Shown here: positions 32,803 to 42,868 of the stretch, in pieces
Position numbering within the stretch: the first letter of the stretch is position 1
Layout of the letters: every line of letters begins with the position of its first letter
Assembly (NCBI GenBank): GCA_900169235.1
Contig: FWCC01000399.1
Span: forward strand, 1 to 64,000
Direction: 5' to 3'
DNA from: Zarea fungicola
Lineage: Eukaryota > Ascomycota > Sordariomycetes > Hypocreales > Cordycipitaceae
DNA length: 64,000 bases
Notes under the pieces: model-generated
Seen by the model: only the letters and a program-made list of their open reading frames with translations
Database searches by the model: none
Told to the model about the DNA's origin: nothing
Translations under genes and position numbers: made by a program

Positions 32803-35800
32803 AATGCAACAATATACAAGACACAAGATGAGTCCATGATTTCAAAAGTTGCGTAAAATCAACATGCATGTAAAAGCTATTGATTCGCATTCTCAGCGTT
32901 TGTTCTGTTGCAGCCGCAGCGGCAGCTTCTGCATCGTCCAGTATGGCCTGGACACGTTGGTTCCAAGTTGCAGGATAGGGCAACTTCTTCAAAGGCGTTA
33001 AGCGCTTTGGTTACACACATCATCATCTCGTACATCTTTATCTCATTGCTACGTCTGGCTTTGCCAGTCTCTACGTTGGTGACAAGGTCAGAGACATGCT
33101 CGCACGGATTGGAATTCCAGACCACTTTCTCCTGCGAGTGTCCGAGGGTCCTGAAGAAGCCACCCGCCACGGTTCCATCCAGCCATTCCCATGGCCTTGC
33201 CGATCACAGGCATAATAGAATTGAGTTGGGAAAACCTCCTGGTACCCCAGCTCGGCGGCCATCCGTGCTCAAGCCACGGCCGAAGTGGCCGTCACCACTA
33301 CTTTGAGCCCAGTTTGTCTGTCCGTCCACACGATCGACTTGATATATCCACAGCGGCTGACAGGGACATGGACAGGGACAGGGCCTACCATGACAAAAAT
33401 CCCGAAATTAATTTTTTTCTTTGGGGTAAATTGGTTTGCGGGTCAGTCACCGGAAATGCAATTTCCGGACTGCTGATTGCTGCAGCCCCAAAAAAGAAGA
33501 AGAAACCGCTGGGACGGCCCTCTGGTTGACGACAGGAAACTAGTGCAAGAACTATTTTGGCGCGTTGTGCCGATCTCCTACCGTCTTGAGCAGGCCAACG
33601 GTTGGGTTAGTCGAAAAAAAAAAAAGTAAGTAGCTAGTTGGTGGTTAGGTTCCCGCAATTTGGAGTAGGCTAGCGCATGCACGATGACGTCGGGGCAAGA
33701 GTCTAGAACGCACCCCGGAATGGATGTTTGATGCAGGCGTGAGGCTGCTGTGCAACGACCGGTCAGCGAAAGGATGCGAGTGAGGGAATACAGGGTATGT
33801 CGGCAGATTCGGTGGTTAAAAGGGCAACAAAGGCAGAATCAGTTGCCGAATGGCATCGTGGCCGAATAGGCCAGTTGCGGCACTTATCAGGCGGTAGGGA
33901 GGAACAATGTTGGGAGCGTTTCCATTTGACGAGGCGATTCTGTGGCTCTCCTGGATGTCGGTTTGGAACCACATTGATCCTTTAGAGGAGTATTTGCCGG
34001 ATCCCTGTTGCGAGTGGTCAATCTGCGAGGCAGTCATGTACTCAGTACTGGTAGTCCGTAGTCCGCACTCCGTTTGAGTCTAGCCACGGCGCCGAGCCGG
34101 CGGGCGTTGAAGACGGTTTTGAGTAACTAGTTAGCGTTATCCAACACGACCATGAGTCTAGCCAGCAGATGGCTGGTGGTGCAGGGGAGCCACAAGACTG
34201 TTGGGCTGAGATGGCGGAAGCTTGGACCTGAGCCCGGTGGACAAGCAATCGTCCAGAGGCCCTAGCTCACTCGGCAGCGGACTATCTTGTGTAGGGTCCG
34301 TGGATTGTTGACTGAACCCAACAGTGGTATGGCTGACGCTGGTGGGCTGTCTCCGCTTCTGCGAATTGCTCCTTGTGTTGCATGGATATGGCTGGTAGCG
34401 GGCAAGCGGGTAAGAAGCACGGTTGGTGAATTGCTGCGTCGGACGGGATTGTCTGATTTTATCACTCTTTCCCACAAAAACGTGCTGTGCGTGTTGATGA
34501 GCGCAAGTGATAGATGCCGGAGACAATGCGGCTAGTGGCCGAATGGCGCTGCCAATTGGGCTTGGTGTTGGTGGAGAGAAGGCGGCATGCCAAGCACGCA
34601 GAAGCAGCATGGGTGGGCCATCTATTACGTCGTTGTGCACCTGAACTGTTTGAGTTTTCCAAAATAGAAAAAAAAAAAAAAAAGAAAGGAAAAATGGGTG
34701 AATAAAATGGCTGGCATAATTAATTGGAATTCGGGTTGGGGGACATGTGGAAGCGGCTGCGACGGAGTCCAGACACACGGACTTTGTGGTATTGGTGTGG
34801 GAGGGTCGTGGCGGCAGAAGCAAAAACGGGCAAACATGAATCGAGGACTTTGGCTGGCGAGTCGTGAGCGATTCGAGACGATGAGGACTAGAAGATGCCA
34901 TGCGCTCGCCGGAGGCACCAAAAGAGGCTCGGAATAAGTGCTCCTAAGCAGTACGTAGCTGTGACTGGACTCTGAACTGGACAGCTGGTACGGAGTTGGG
35001 CAATGCGCATGGTACAGTGTATGGGTGAGGGCCACAATGACGCAGCTGGATGCCCCTCTTCCACCACCGACCGCCGAATGAGGGGTCGATCTGTGTGACT
35101 GGTGGTCGCATGTGTAATGTGTGGGTGATGTCGACTCGGAGCAGGCAAGCTGGGGAGCAAGTTCCGAGGTTGACATGGCGATGGCAAAGGTAACATGTCG
35201 TTGGAGTTGGACGTTACATGCGGTATTGGCTGGTATGACCTGGCGGTGGAAGCATTGGGCTTATCATGATAAATTGCGAAGAGCCTGGGCTCTGTGGTGG
35301 TGTGTGCGGTGCGGTTGCGGGTGAAGAGGACGATGGTGGCCTACTAATAAAAGATGGACAGCAGCCAGTGACGTCGTGTGGCCTGTGTATATGGAGATTA
35401 GCTTTGGCGCTAGAAACGAGGTGCTACTTGTGCCTGAATCGGTGCTTTTAGACGGGAGGGTGTGGTGGTGGTGGTGGCAAGGACAGGGATAGTGACGGGA
35501 GTAGCGGGAGTAGCGGGAGCAGAAGAATGCGAATGATAAGGGCCAGTGTCATGATGAAGATGTGATGGTGATTGTTGATGGACGTGTGGGCGTGGTAGAG
35601 TGCTGATTTGTGTTGATTCATGTATATCCTGCTGATCCGTGATGGCTCATTTGTTTGTTTGTCGTGGTGATGGAGTTGTTGCATCGTGGGCTGGCTGGCA
35701 GTGGACCGGTAGTGGTACGTACCTGTGGCTGCCACTGCTTCAGGCCATGCTTAGAGGCGGCCGGCCCAGGAGTTCCATACCGTTACGGCGTGCACTGTCT

Positions 35801-37680
35801 GCTGATGTGGGAGACATGATATATCTGTATTGATATTTTTGGCATCATCTGTATCGGGCTGATTTTCGATTCGTATTCATCAGTTGTCAAGTCAAGCAAG
35901 GTGTTGGCTCAGCTATCAGTACAAGGACTGTGCGTGCAGTGTGCAGCGCAGGGACAATTGGAGCGACCAGTCCCACTACCTCCACTGAAGCGCTCACTAA
36001 AGCCCACCGGAGCACCCACAGAGCGCCACCAGTGCGTGCTGGTCCAGTGACGGCAGACAATGCGTGGAGGCCAGGCTTGTCGTCCACTAAAGATGTCCTC
36101 TGTCTGCCCTCTGTCCACTGTATTTTGGCTGCTTTGGTGGGGTTGGTCGTGGCTGATCCACATTGAAGGTCCTGTTGCCCCTCATTCTGCATCATTCTGC
36201 CATTCTCATTCTGGCAGGCAAACCACATGTTGGAACGGAGCCCATCCTCGTCGACCTGCATCTCTCGCATCTTTTCCTCCACCGAACCACTCGACAGGCT
36301 TGACCCTTGACCCTTTCACAAGTCCATCGATTCCCTAGCGTCGCACCTCGGCGGCTGCCTGTCCTTCTTTCCTCCTTTCTCCAACCTGCCGCCACAGTAC
36401 CATTTGGCTGCTGTCTACTGGCTTGTACCCCGCCACTCCACCCGCCTCCCACTGCTCTGCTTGCTTGCCAAACATCACACACAAACGATTGCCACGACAT
36501 CGCAGACACGCATCGCACCAGCGCACCGCGCACCCACGCACCCAACCACGCACGACACACGCACCGCTGCCTCCTACCAGTTCCTGCTCTTCCATCTCCA
36601 ATTCTTCTGCACCTGCCCTGCGCCTGCTTCTGTCATCGCCGCTCCTCCTTATAGCCGGCTAGTGTCCTAGTGCCGCTGCACCACCACCACCACGCGTGTC
36701 CGTCCCATTGCTCCTCAGCCGCACCGTCGCCGGCCCGCACAAGACAGAAGCCCAGAAAGACAGCACCGACAGGCAAACGACAGCTCCAGCAGCAACACGG
36801 ACAAGCGAGCACCTCCTCCGTCACACAACCCATAGACCGGCTTTACCGGAAGACATCCGTCCATACAACTATTGTACATATTGACATTGTAAAGGTACGC
36901 AACAAAAAGACAAGATTCAACAGCTACTCCGTACTCCGTCCGCTCTTCATGCATCTGTCGTCAACCCCTGCCGCCGACCCCTCGCGACCCATTTCCAGTT
37001 CTTCTTGAGTCTGTCCGTCTTTGCAGTCGGCGTCACCTGTCTCGGTCCGCGATGCCTTGGCCATTGGGCGCTCTTGGCCGTCGTGAGCGGCATCTTTTGA
37101 AGCTGCATTGCAAGCCTACCCTTAACTTGTCCTCACTTGTCCTCACTTGTCCTCATTGTCCTCACTTGTCCGTCCTCCGTCACCCGGCGTCATGTCTTGA
37201 TGTGGCTGTGATGTGAGGCGCGGCCCAACTCATCGGCTCTCGACCCGACCATTGGGCCTGCAGAATCATACTCCTCTTTATGGAGAGACGGACGGATGGG
37301 GTTGCAGGGCTGTCTGCCACACAAGACTCCAACCAAAATCCTCTTGCCCTTGCCTATACATTGGATTGTAACTCGCCTCGCATCACTCCGCGCGGCGTTG
37401 ATCCCCAGCGGTGCCACACCCTTACTCTTCTTATACATGCACCTTTTCATTCCCCTGTCACTCCTCGACTCCCACACCTCTCTCTGGACCACTCTCTACA
37501 TACATGCTTCCCCCCCTCTCTCTTGGTGGTGGTGCTCCTTGTCCCGTTTCCTGGTCATCTTGGCCATCCCTGCCGTCCATGATTTCTCTTGCCCACCCAG
37601 CTGCCCCATCAGCCGCCTCGCTTCCAACCATTTCCAACCCACGCCTCTATTCCTGTCCCAAATACTGCACCTGCCGAGCC
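32803..37680. other. Long gene-free region upstream of YPD1
   Basis: 4.9 kb without a gene I can support. It contains poly-A/poly-T runs (33615-33627, 34665-34683), GT/GGT-rich stretches around 35450-35480, and from about 36200 a long C/T-rich tract with CCACCACCACCACC and TTGTCCTCAC repeats. Many overlapping open frames exist on both strands, as expected for pyrimidine-rich DNA, but none has a family match or plausible structure. It is best read as an extended promoter and long 5' leader of the phosphorelay gene. Confidence 0.45.
37125..37180 (+). repeat. Short tandem repeat ACTTGTCCTC
   Basis: Three perfect 10-bp units at 37125, 37135 and 37145, then a 9-bp variant (ATTGTCCTC) and a partial unit. 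It is located in the presumed leader or promoter of YPD1. Confidence 0.75.
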
Positions 37681-38341
37681 ATGCCCGTTTCAGATGCAGA
37701 AGATGATGTTGGTTTTTTTTTTTTTTTTAACAAGCCCCGCAACGGCTGTTGTTTTTCTCTTTCGAGCAAGCAACGTAACTAACTCTGGCTTGCCTCTAGA
37801 TATCATTCGACGACGAAATGGACATCAACCTCGGAGACTCGGTGGACATGAACACGTTTAATCAGATTCTAGAAATGGACGAGCCTGGCGACCGTGACTT
37901 TTCTTCTTCCATTGTCTTTGGCTTTTTCGACCAAGTAGAGGAGACGTTTGCTTCCATGGACAATGCGGTGTTAGTACAAACCTATCATGTCCCGCACGGC
38001 GCGGATTCCGTGTCGCGCAGAATAGCAAATACACAATGACAAGTACGCAATGAATAACTAACAAAAACTACAGAGAAGAAAAAAACTTGGAGGAGCTCTC
38101 CTCCCTTGGCCACTTTCTCAAGGGTTCCTCGGCAACGCTTGGCCTCATCCGAGTACGCGACGGCTGCGAAAAGATTCAGCGCTTCGGCAAGCTTGAAAAT
38201 GAGGATGGCTCATCGGAACCCAACGCTGAACTGTGCCTGAATCGCATCAAGGAGGCGCTTGCTGTCGTCAAGACGGATTACGCGGATGTCGAGAAGCGAC
38301 TTCGGGAGTTTTTCAAGGCCGAGGGTGGGATGGACGCCTAG
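37681..38341 (+). CDS. YPD1: Histidine phosphotransfer protein of the HOG phosphorelay
   Basis: Three exons (37681..37707, 37800..37969, 38074..38341) give 154 residues. The protein relays phosphate from hybrid histidine kinases (Sln1-type) to the response regulators Ssk1 and Skn7. The HPt core is complete: NTFNQILEMDEPGDRDFSSS, VFGFFDQVEETF, and the active-site helix LSSLGHFLKGSSATLGL with the phospho-accepting His, followed by VRDGCEKIQRFGK. Exon 1 codes for only MPVSDAEDD; its intron has an unusual GTTGGT donor followed by a run of T, but a good GTAACTAAC branch and CTCTAG acceptor. If that splice is wrong, the start would be the ATG at 37818. Intron 2 (GTTAGT, ACTAAC, ACAG) is firm. Confidence 0.9.
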
Positions 38342-39219
38342 CCGACGACGACGACCCGAATCGCCTCACCCACACCTCCCGACACGGAGCTGCAGGCCAG
38401 TTGCCGGCCCAATGTATAATTATCGGCGAAGCAGCAGAAGAAGGAAGCATTGGAGGCTCACCGCATAATAGGTGGGCATAATAGGTGGGAGCGGAAGAGC
38501 AGCCATTGGCGCATTGTCAATGTCCAAAACGAGATGTAGCATGCGGTACATGACGTGCCAAGTGCCAAGATGCTCGCGTAACGTAGATAGAAAGTCAACT
38601 GGAAGGTGGCATGAGATGCTAGTGATGAGATGGCCATGAGATGCTGGATGAGATGGACCATGAGAAGCTTGGCGATGACTAGGGATAGACTGAGCTTTTC
38701 CACGACGATACCAGCGTTAGATTCGCTGCATGACATATGGGGGCGCTTCTTTTTGAATACCATGGCTTTTGCATCAGCCAGTGATTCCCCATAAGAAAAG
38801 GAGGAACACTGGCTACTTATTGAATCAATACTATTCAGCATTTGTTATTCGGTGGCATGTCGTTTTTCATCATCAGCAGAGGTCTGAATGAGTAATAATG
38901 GCGGGGATTCTGCATGAAGCTACGCACGGCTTGTCAATACGCGACAAGTGCGTGCCCATGCCACATTTATCTTGAGCTGTGACGAGGCTGCAACAACTCC
39001 TGCCACAATACTTTATCCAACTTGTAATGCTTGTCACGCGAGATGGTAGTTGTATTGATCTACAGTGGCACTCGGGTATGATGGATGTGGCTGGCACGGC
39101 CACAATGTCCCTCGACAAGGCCAGCCAGCCCACTCCATCTTTTTTTTTCTCATGCATCAGAGCATGACTCGTCAGATGCCCCTTTTCATCGCCACATATT
39201 TACCAAAAAGAGAGTGATA
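38342..39219. other. Intergenic, no gene seen
   Basis: Spacer between YPD1 and the 2H phosphoesterase gene, with scattered GATG repeats near 38607-38660 (ATGAGATG units). A minus-strand frame at 38458-38841 lacks coding character. Confidence 0.5.
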
Positions 39220-39975
39220 ATGGCAGCACGGAACGCGGCTCCAACCCCGCGCCGGCCATCATCCGGCCCCACGCATTTCCTCTGCATCCCGCTTCAGCGC
39301 CGCCAGCTCGCCCGCAGCATCACCGCCTTTCGCGCCGCCGTGACCGACATCAACTCGTTTGCCCTGCCCGCGGACGCCATCCGCCCGCCGGGCACGATGC
39401 ACCTGACCCTGGGCGTCATGAGCCTCCCGCAGCAGGCGCAGATTGACCGGGCCGTGTCCTTACTGAGGCATCTGAAGCTGCGGGATGTGCTAGCCGAGGC
39501 GAGGGCATCGTTGTTGGAGCGGCGGGCGACGACGACGGCGGCGGCGGCTCACCACCAGCACCAACCAATGGTGATTTCGCTCCAGGGCCTGCACGCGATG
39601 CAGGACCCCGCCAAGTCATCTGTATTATACGCGCCCCCGCTGGACGTCGGCGTGGATAGCTCGGGCGTGCTGTATACCTTTTGCAAGGCGGTGAAAGCGG
39701 CGTTTGTCGAGGCGGGCATCATGGAGGCGGAGGGGAGCAGGCCGCTGCTGCTGCATGCCACGGTGGTCAACACGATCTACGTCAAGGGGAGGAATGGGCA
39801 GAGGAGGAGGGAGAGGCTGATGCTGGATGCGAGGGATTTGCTGGGCGCGTATGAGGATCATGTGTGGCTGGACCAGCATGAGGTGAGAAGCGTGGCGCTG
39901 TGTCGGATGGGTGCGCAACCAGTGGGCAGGGATGGGGACCAGGCGTATGAAGTTGTGGCAGAGGTAAGGATATAG
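39220..39975 (+). CDS. AKAP7-like 2H phosphoesterase
   Basis: A single exon of 251 codons. The protein carries the two His motifs of the 2H phosphodiesterase/RNA-ligase-like superfamily: GTMHLTLGVM (about residues 64-73) and LLHATVVNT (about 185-193). It opens with PTHFLCIPL, as in the AKAP7/2',5' RNA-ligase-like domain, and contains the LQGLHAMQDP segment between the motifs. Family members process or ligate cyclic or 2',5'-linked nucleotides; ASCC1 and AKAP7 are animal relatives. The Ala/Thr/His-rich loop around residues 105-118 (TTTAAAAHHQHQ) is an insertion. The ATG at 39220 precedes the conserved start; the frame is open further upstream but lacks conservation. Confidence 0.85.
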   Translation: MAARNAAPTPRRPSSGPTHFLCIPLQRRQLARSITAFRAAVTDINSFALPADAIRPPGTMHLTLGVMSLPQQAQIDRAVSLLRHLKLRDVLAEARASLLERRATTTAAAAHHQHQPMVISLQGLHAMQDPAKSSVLYAPPLDVGVDSSGVLYTFCKAVKAAFVEAGIMEAEGSRPLLLHATVVNTIYVKGRNGQRRRERLMLDARDLLGAYEDHVWLDQHEVRSVALCRMGAQPVGRDGDQAYEVVAEVRI

Positions 39976-40522
39976 CTTGGTCTTCTTTGGTGAAGTATTT
40001 TGTTTATTTATTTTGGGAGTTGAACTGGCAATACAGAACTGCCCTGTGATGGAGCTTCTGTACCGCGACAAAGGTACACTGCCTCTGAGGAATACTCAGG
40101 ACATTCACCGCAGAATTTGGACTATCATGCATATAAAATGAAGAGAAGAGTAATAATGACTTTATAACGTTTTTAGAAAAAAGAATATAATTATAGACCA
40201 CCATTGTAGCCAAGACTGGACTACAAAGGCTGTCCGTTTGCCCCTCCAGTACGCCCACCAGGCACCTCATTAACCCCACTTCACTCTAACCTCATCATGC
40301 CACCTCGCACCTCGACACGCTGACCGTTTCTAACCCGCCAGGCAGCCAAATTGGCACGTCGAGGGCACTGCTGCTGCATCAACAATAGGATAGACTCCAC
40401 GCAGAGAATTTTTATTCCTACCGATTCTACGGTGCGACGATGCGTGACGACACCTGACACCCTACACCCCGCACTCCAGGAAACGCAAGACACACACATC
40501 CGACACTCTACACTGCCTTGCC
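39976..40522. other. Promoter region of the coiled-coil gene
   Basis: About 550 bp between two tandem genes. The last 100 bases are C/A-rich (ACACCTGACACCC, AGACACACAC), typical of a fungal transcription-start region. No gene is seen. Confidence 0.5.
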
Positions 40523-42226
40523 ATGAGCTCGTCTGAGAAACGCCGCGCTCATGGCGTGAGCGGCAACCACGTCCTCCGAACGACGACTTCCTCCAGCCGA
40601 CACAGCCATCACGGCCCCAGCAGCAGCAGCAGCAGCGGCGGCAACAATAACAATGCAACGGGTGGGACCTCTACAGCAGCCAGCGTAGGCAGCGGCGCAG
40701 GCAGCCATCATCTGCCCGCCGTGCCCCAGCGCGTCGCCATGGTCAATGCCGCCGCCGTCTCCCTCCCCGATGACAAGCACGATGCGGTAAGCGACAAGGA
40801 AAAGGAGGGCATTAAAGACAAGGACACCTCCAGCACGACGTCTTCCACGACGACGACGACAACGACGGCTACCGGCGCAACGATAGCCAGTAGTAGTGGT
40901 GGCGGTGGCAGCACAGTCTCCCGGACCTCATCGTCCCGCGCCGCCTCCATCAAGCAGCGCGACCGCGAGCGCGACCGTGAGCGCGAAGCGGCCAGCCTCG
41001 CGGCGCAGGTCCGCCAAAAGGACGAGCGCATCGCGTACCTCGAGCGCGAGATGGACACGATGGAGCGCGAGTTCCAGCACCAGCTCGACAAGCTCAGCGC
41101 CGCCGAGAGCGAGACGGCCACGTTCTGGCAGGCCAAGCACAGCGCCCTGCACCAGCTCTACCTACGCACCGACGCGGAGCTGCGCCTCCTCCGCGCCGAG
41201 GTCGAGGTGCGCGAGGCCGAAAAGGGGGAGCTCCGCCACGGGTGGGAGGTGCTGCGGCGGGAGGTCGCCGACAAGGGCGAGGAGATTCGGGCCTTGAGGG
41301 CGCAGGTTAGGGGGCTCAAGGAATTTGTAAGCACGAGCACGAGGGCGGATGGGCAGACGAGCGACGAGGTTTTTGGAGATGGCATGGCGAGGCTGGGGAA
41401 TGGGCTGCAGAACTGGGTCATTTCGCACTTTCGACGGGCGAAACTCGATTTGGGTAGGTTGGATGAGGAGGGCAGAGAGGAAGTTGGGCGGCTTGTGCCC
41501 ATGTTTGAGGAGCTGGCCAAGACGGCCAAGGTGCATTTTTTACAATCGCTCGTTTCAAGGATCCTGGTGGAGATGATTTTTGATTCGTACTTTGTGGGCT
41601 TGTCGACGCAGCAGACGGGCTTGTTTCGGCAGATGGAGGAACTTCTTTCATCTTTTTGTGGTATGACGATAAACTCAATTTCATTATATAGGAATTGGTG
41701 GTGGCTAACAAGAACAGGCAACGAGCATGAACCAGTCAATCAATGGCGTGCGTCTACACTCACGCTCCTCCGACGCGAGGCACCGCAGCTTTTACAAGAC
41801 GACACGCAGACGTTTGTGGAGAGTGTCGTGGCGCGTATCAATCGTGTGCTCAACAGCCTTACGGCTGACGCGCCGACAACCACATCTATCTCAGCTGCGA
41901 ATAACGGCTCCGCCACAGAACCCCCCCGCGACGCTGCCCTTCGCGTTCTCGTCAACAACTCCATTGAGCTCGCCCGGCTCCTCGTCGTACAAAAGGCCGT
42001 GCTGCGCGTGTACATGCCCGTCATCCACCCCCACCAGCGCATTCTCTTTGAACCAACCATGATGGAGGACATTGGCGGCGTGGAGGATGATGAGGATGAG
42101 TTAACGGAGCGCGAGATTCTGTGTGTAGTTTTCCCCGGCGTGGTCAAGAGGGGCGATGAGCATGGTGCGCAGATGCAGTTTCGGAATGTCATTTCCAAGG
42201 CCAAGGTGCTGTGTAGACAGGAGTAG
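40523..42226 (+). CDS. Coiled-coil protein, function unknown
   Basis: Two exons (40523..41660, 41718..42226) give 548 residues. The 57-nt intron (GTATGA, GCTAAC, ACAG) is a multiple of three and contains no stop, so an unspliced reading would add 19 residues; the splice signals are strong enough to prefer removal. Residues 1-140 are low complexity (Ser, His, Asn, poly-Thr). Residues about 150-270 form a long heptad-rich coiled coil (RQKDERIAYLEREMDTMERE...). The C-terminal 270 residues look globular and conserved (LSTQQTGLFRQMEELLSSF, VNQWRASTLTLLRREAP, VVQKAVLRVYMPVIHP). I recognise no named family. Confidence 0.75.
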   Translation: MSSSEKRRAHGVSGNHVLRTTTSSSRHSHHGPSSSSSSGGNNNNATGGTSTAASVGSGAGSHHLPAVPQRVAMVNAAAVSLPDDKHDAVSDKEKEGIKDKDTSSTTSSTTTTTTTATGATIASSSGGGGSTVSRTSSSRAASIKQRDRERDREREAASLAAQVRQKDERIAYLEREMDTMEREFQHQLDKLSAAESETATFWQAKHSALHQLYLRTDAELRLLRAEVEVREAEKGELRHGWEVLRREVADKGEEIRALRAQVRGLKEFVSTSTRADGQTSDEVFGDGMARLGNGLQNWVISHFRRAKLDLGRLDEEGREEVGRLVPMFEELAKTAKVHFLQSLVSRILVEMIFDSYFVGLSTQQTGLFRQMEELLSSFCGMTINSISLYRNWWWLTRTGNEHEPVNQWRASTLTLLRREAPQLLQDDTQTFVESVVARINRVLNSLTADAPTTTSISAANNGSATEPPRDAALRVLVNNSIELARLLVVQKAVLRVYMPVIHPHQRILFEPTMMEDIGGVEDDEDELTEREILCVVFPGVVKRGDEHGAQMQFRNVISKAKVLCRQE

Positions 42227-42868
42227 ACGAGCAGACGAGCATACGTTTGAGCGTATTTTTAAGCATTGGGTGGAGTTTTGCATTGATTAGCTTGCAGGTA
42301 GATTCTGGTAACTGAACCAGCGTTGCAAGTTGACATGTCTTTGTTGGTCAATGCCGCTTGAAGATTATAACTTTTTTTTGTAAATACCATGCGATTACCG
42401 ATGAAGGAAGTAACTGAGCAGTTGCGTTTTTTCTCGGGATATTATCTGAAAATAAATGTCCCTTCCATCTTTCACATGCTCAGTTAAACAAGAGATTCTG
42501 GCCGCTGGTGCTAAATTATCTGTGTACGAAAGTACTCAATTCTTATCAAATGATAAGTCGTTCACCCAATAGCTGGTTCAAGAATATACCAGCATCGTGG
42601 TCTGTAAGCGCCTCGGGTCAATTCAGCCAGGACGTGGCAGGAGAAGAATGCAAATGCGTACTACAGCAGCACGTATAAACTATAATTGCGTGGGAGCGGT
42701 AGAGAATTCGGATTGTCAATGTAGCCAGTGAGGATTAACTATCTACAGCCGTCTGAACCATAATTTGTATCAGCACGTAAACATTTGCACAAAAAAAAGA
42801 ACTGGAAATTCAGAGCGGAGCATCAAATGATCCGTTCGGCAGGGAACGCTGGAGGCATCATGCATTTG
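42227..42868. other. Convergent 3' intergenic region
   Basis: 640-bp AT-rich spacer with no visible gene. Two genes end here from opposite sides. Confidence 0.5.

Noticed and set aside
32877..33262. Minus-strand frames downstream of the Zn2Cys6 gene
   Set aside because: Two overlapping frames with no family match, no promoter and no consistent splice; possibly a decayed gene but unsupported.
34259..34320. tRNA-like string (TAGCTCACTCGGCAG)
   Set aside because: D-arm resemblance without a matching T-loop or acceptor stem.
34158..35196. Long minus-strand Ser/Pro/His-rich frames
   Set aside because: Low-complexity translation of a purine/pyrimidine-biased region; overlapping frames are equally open.
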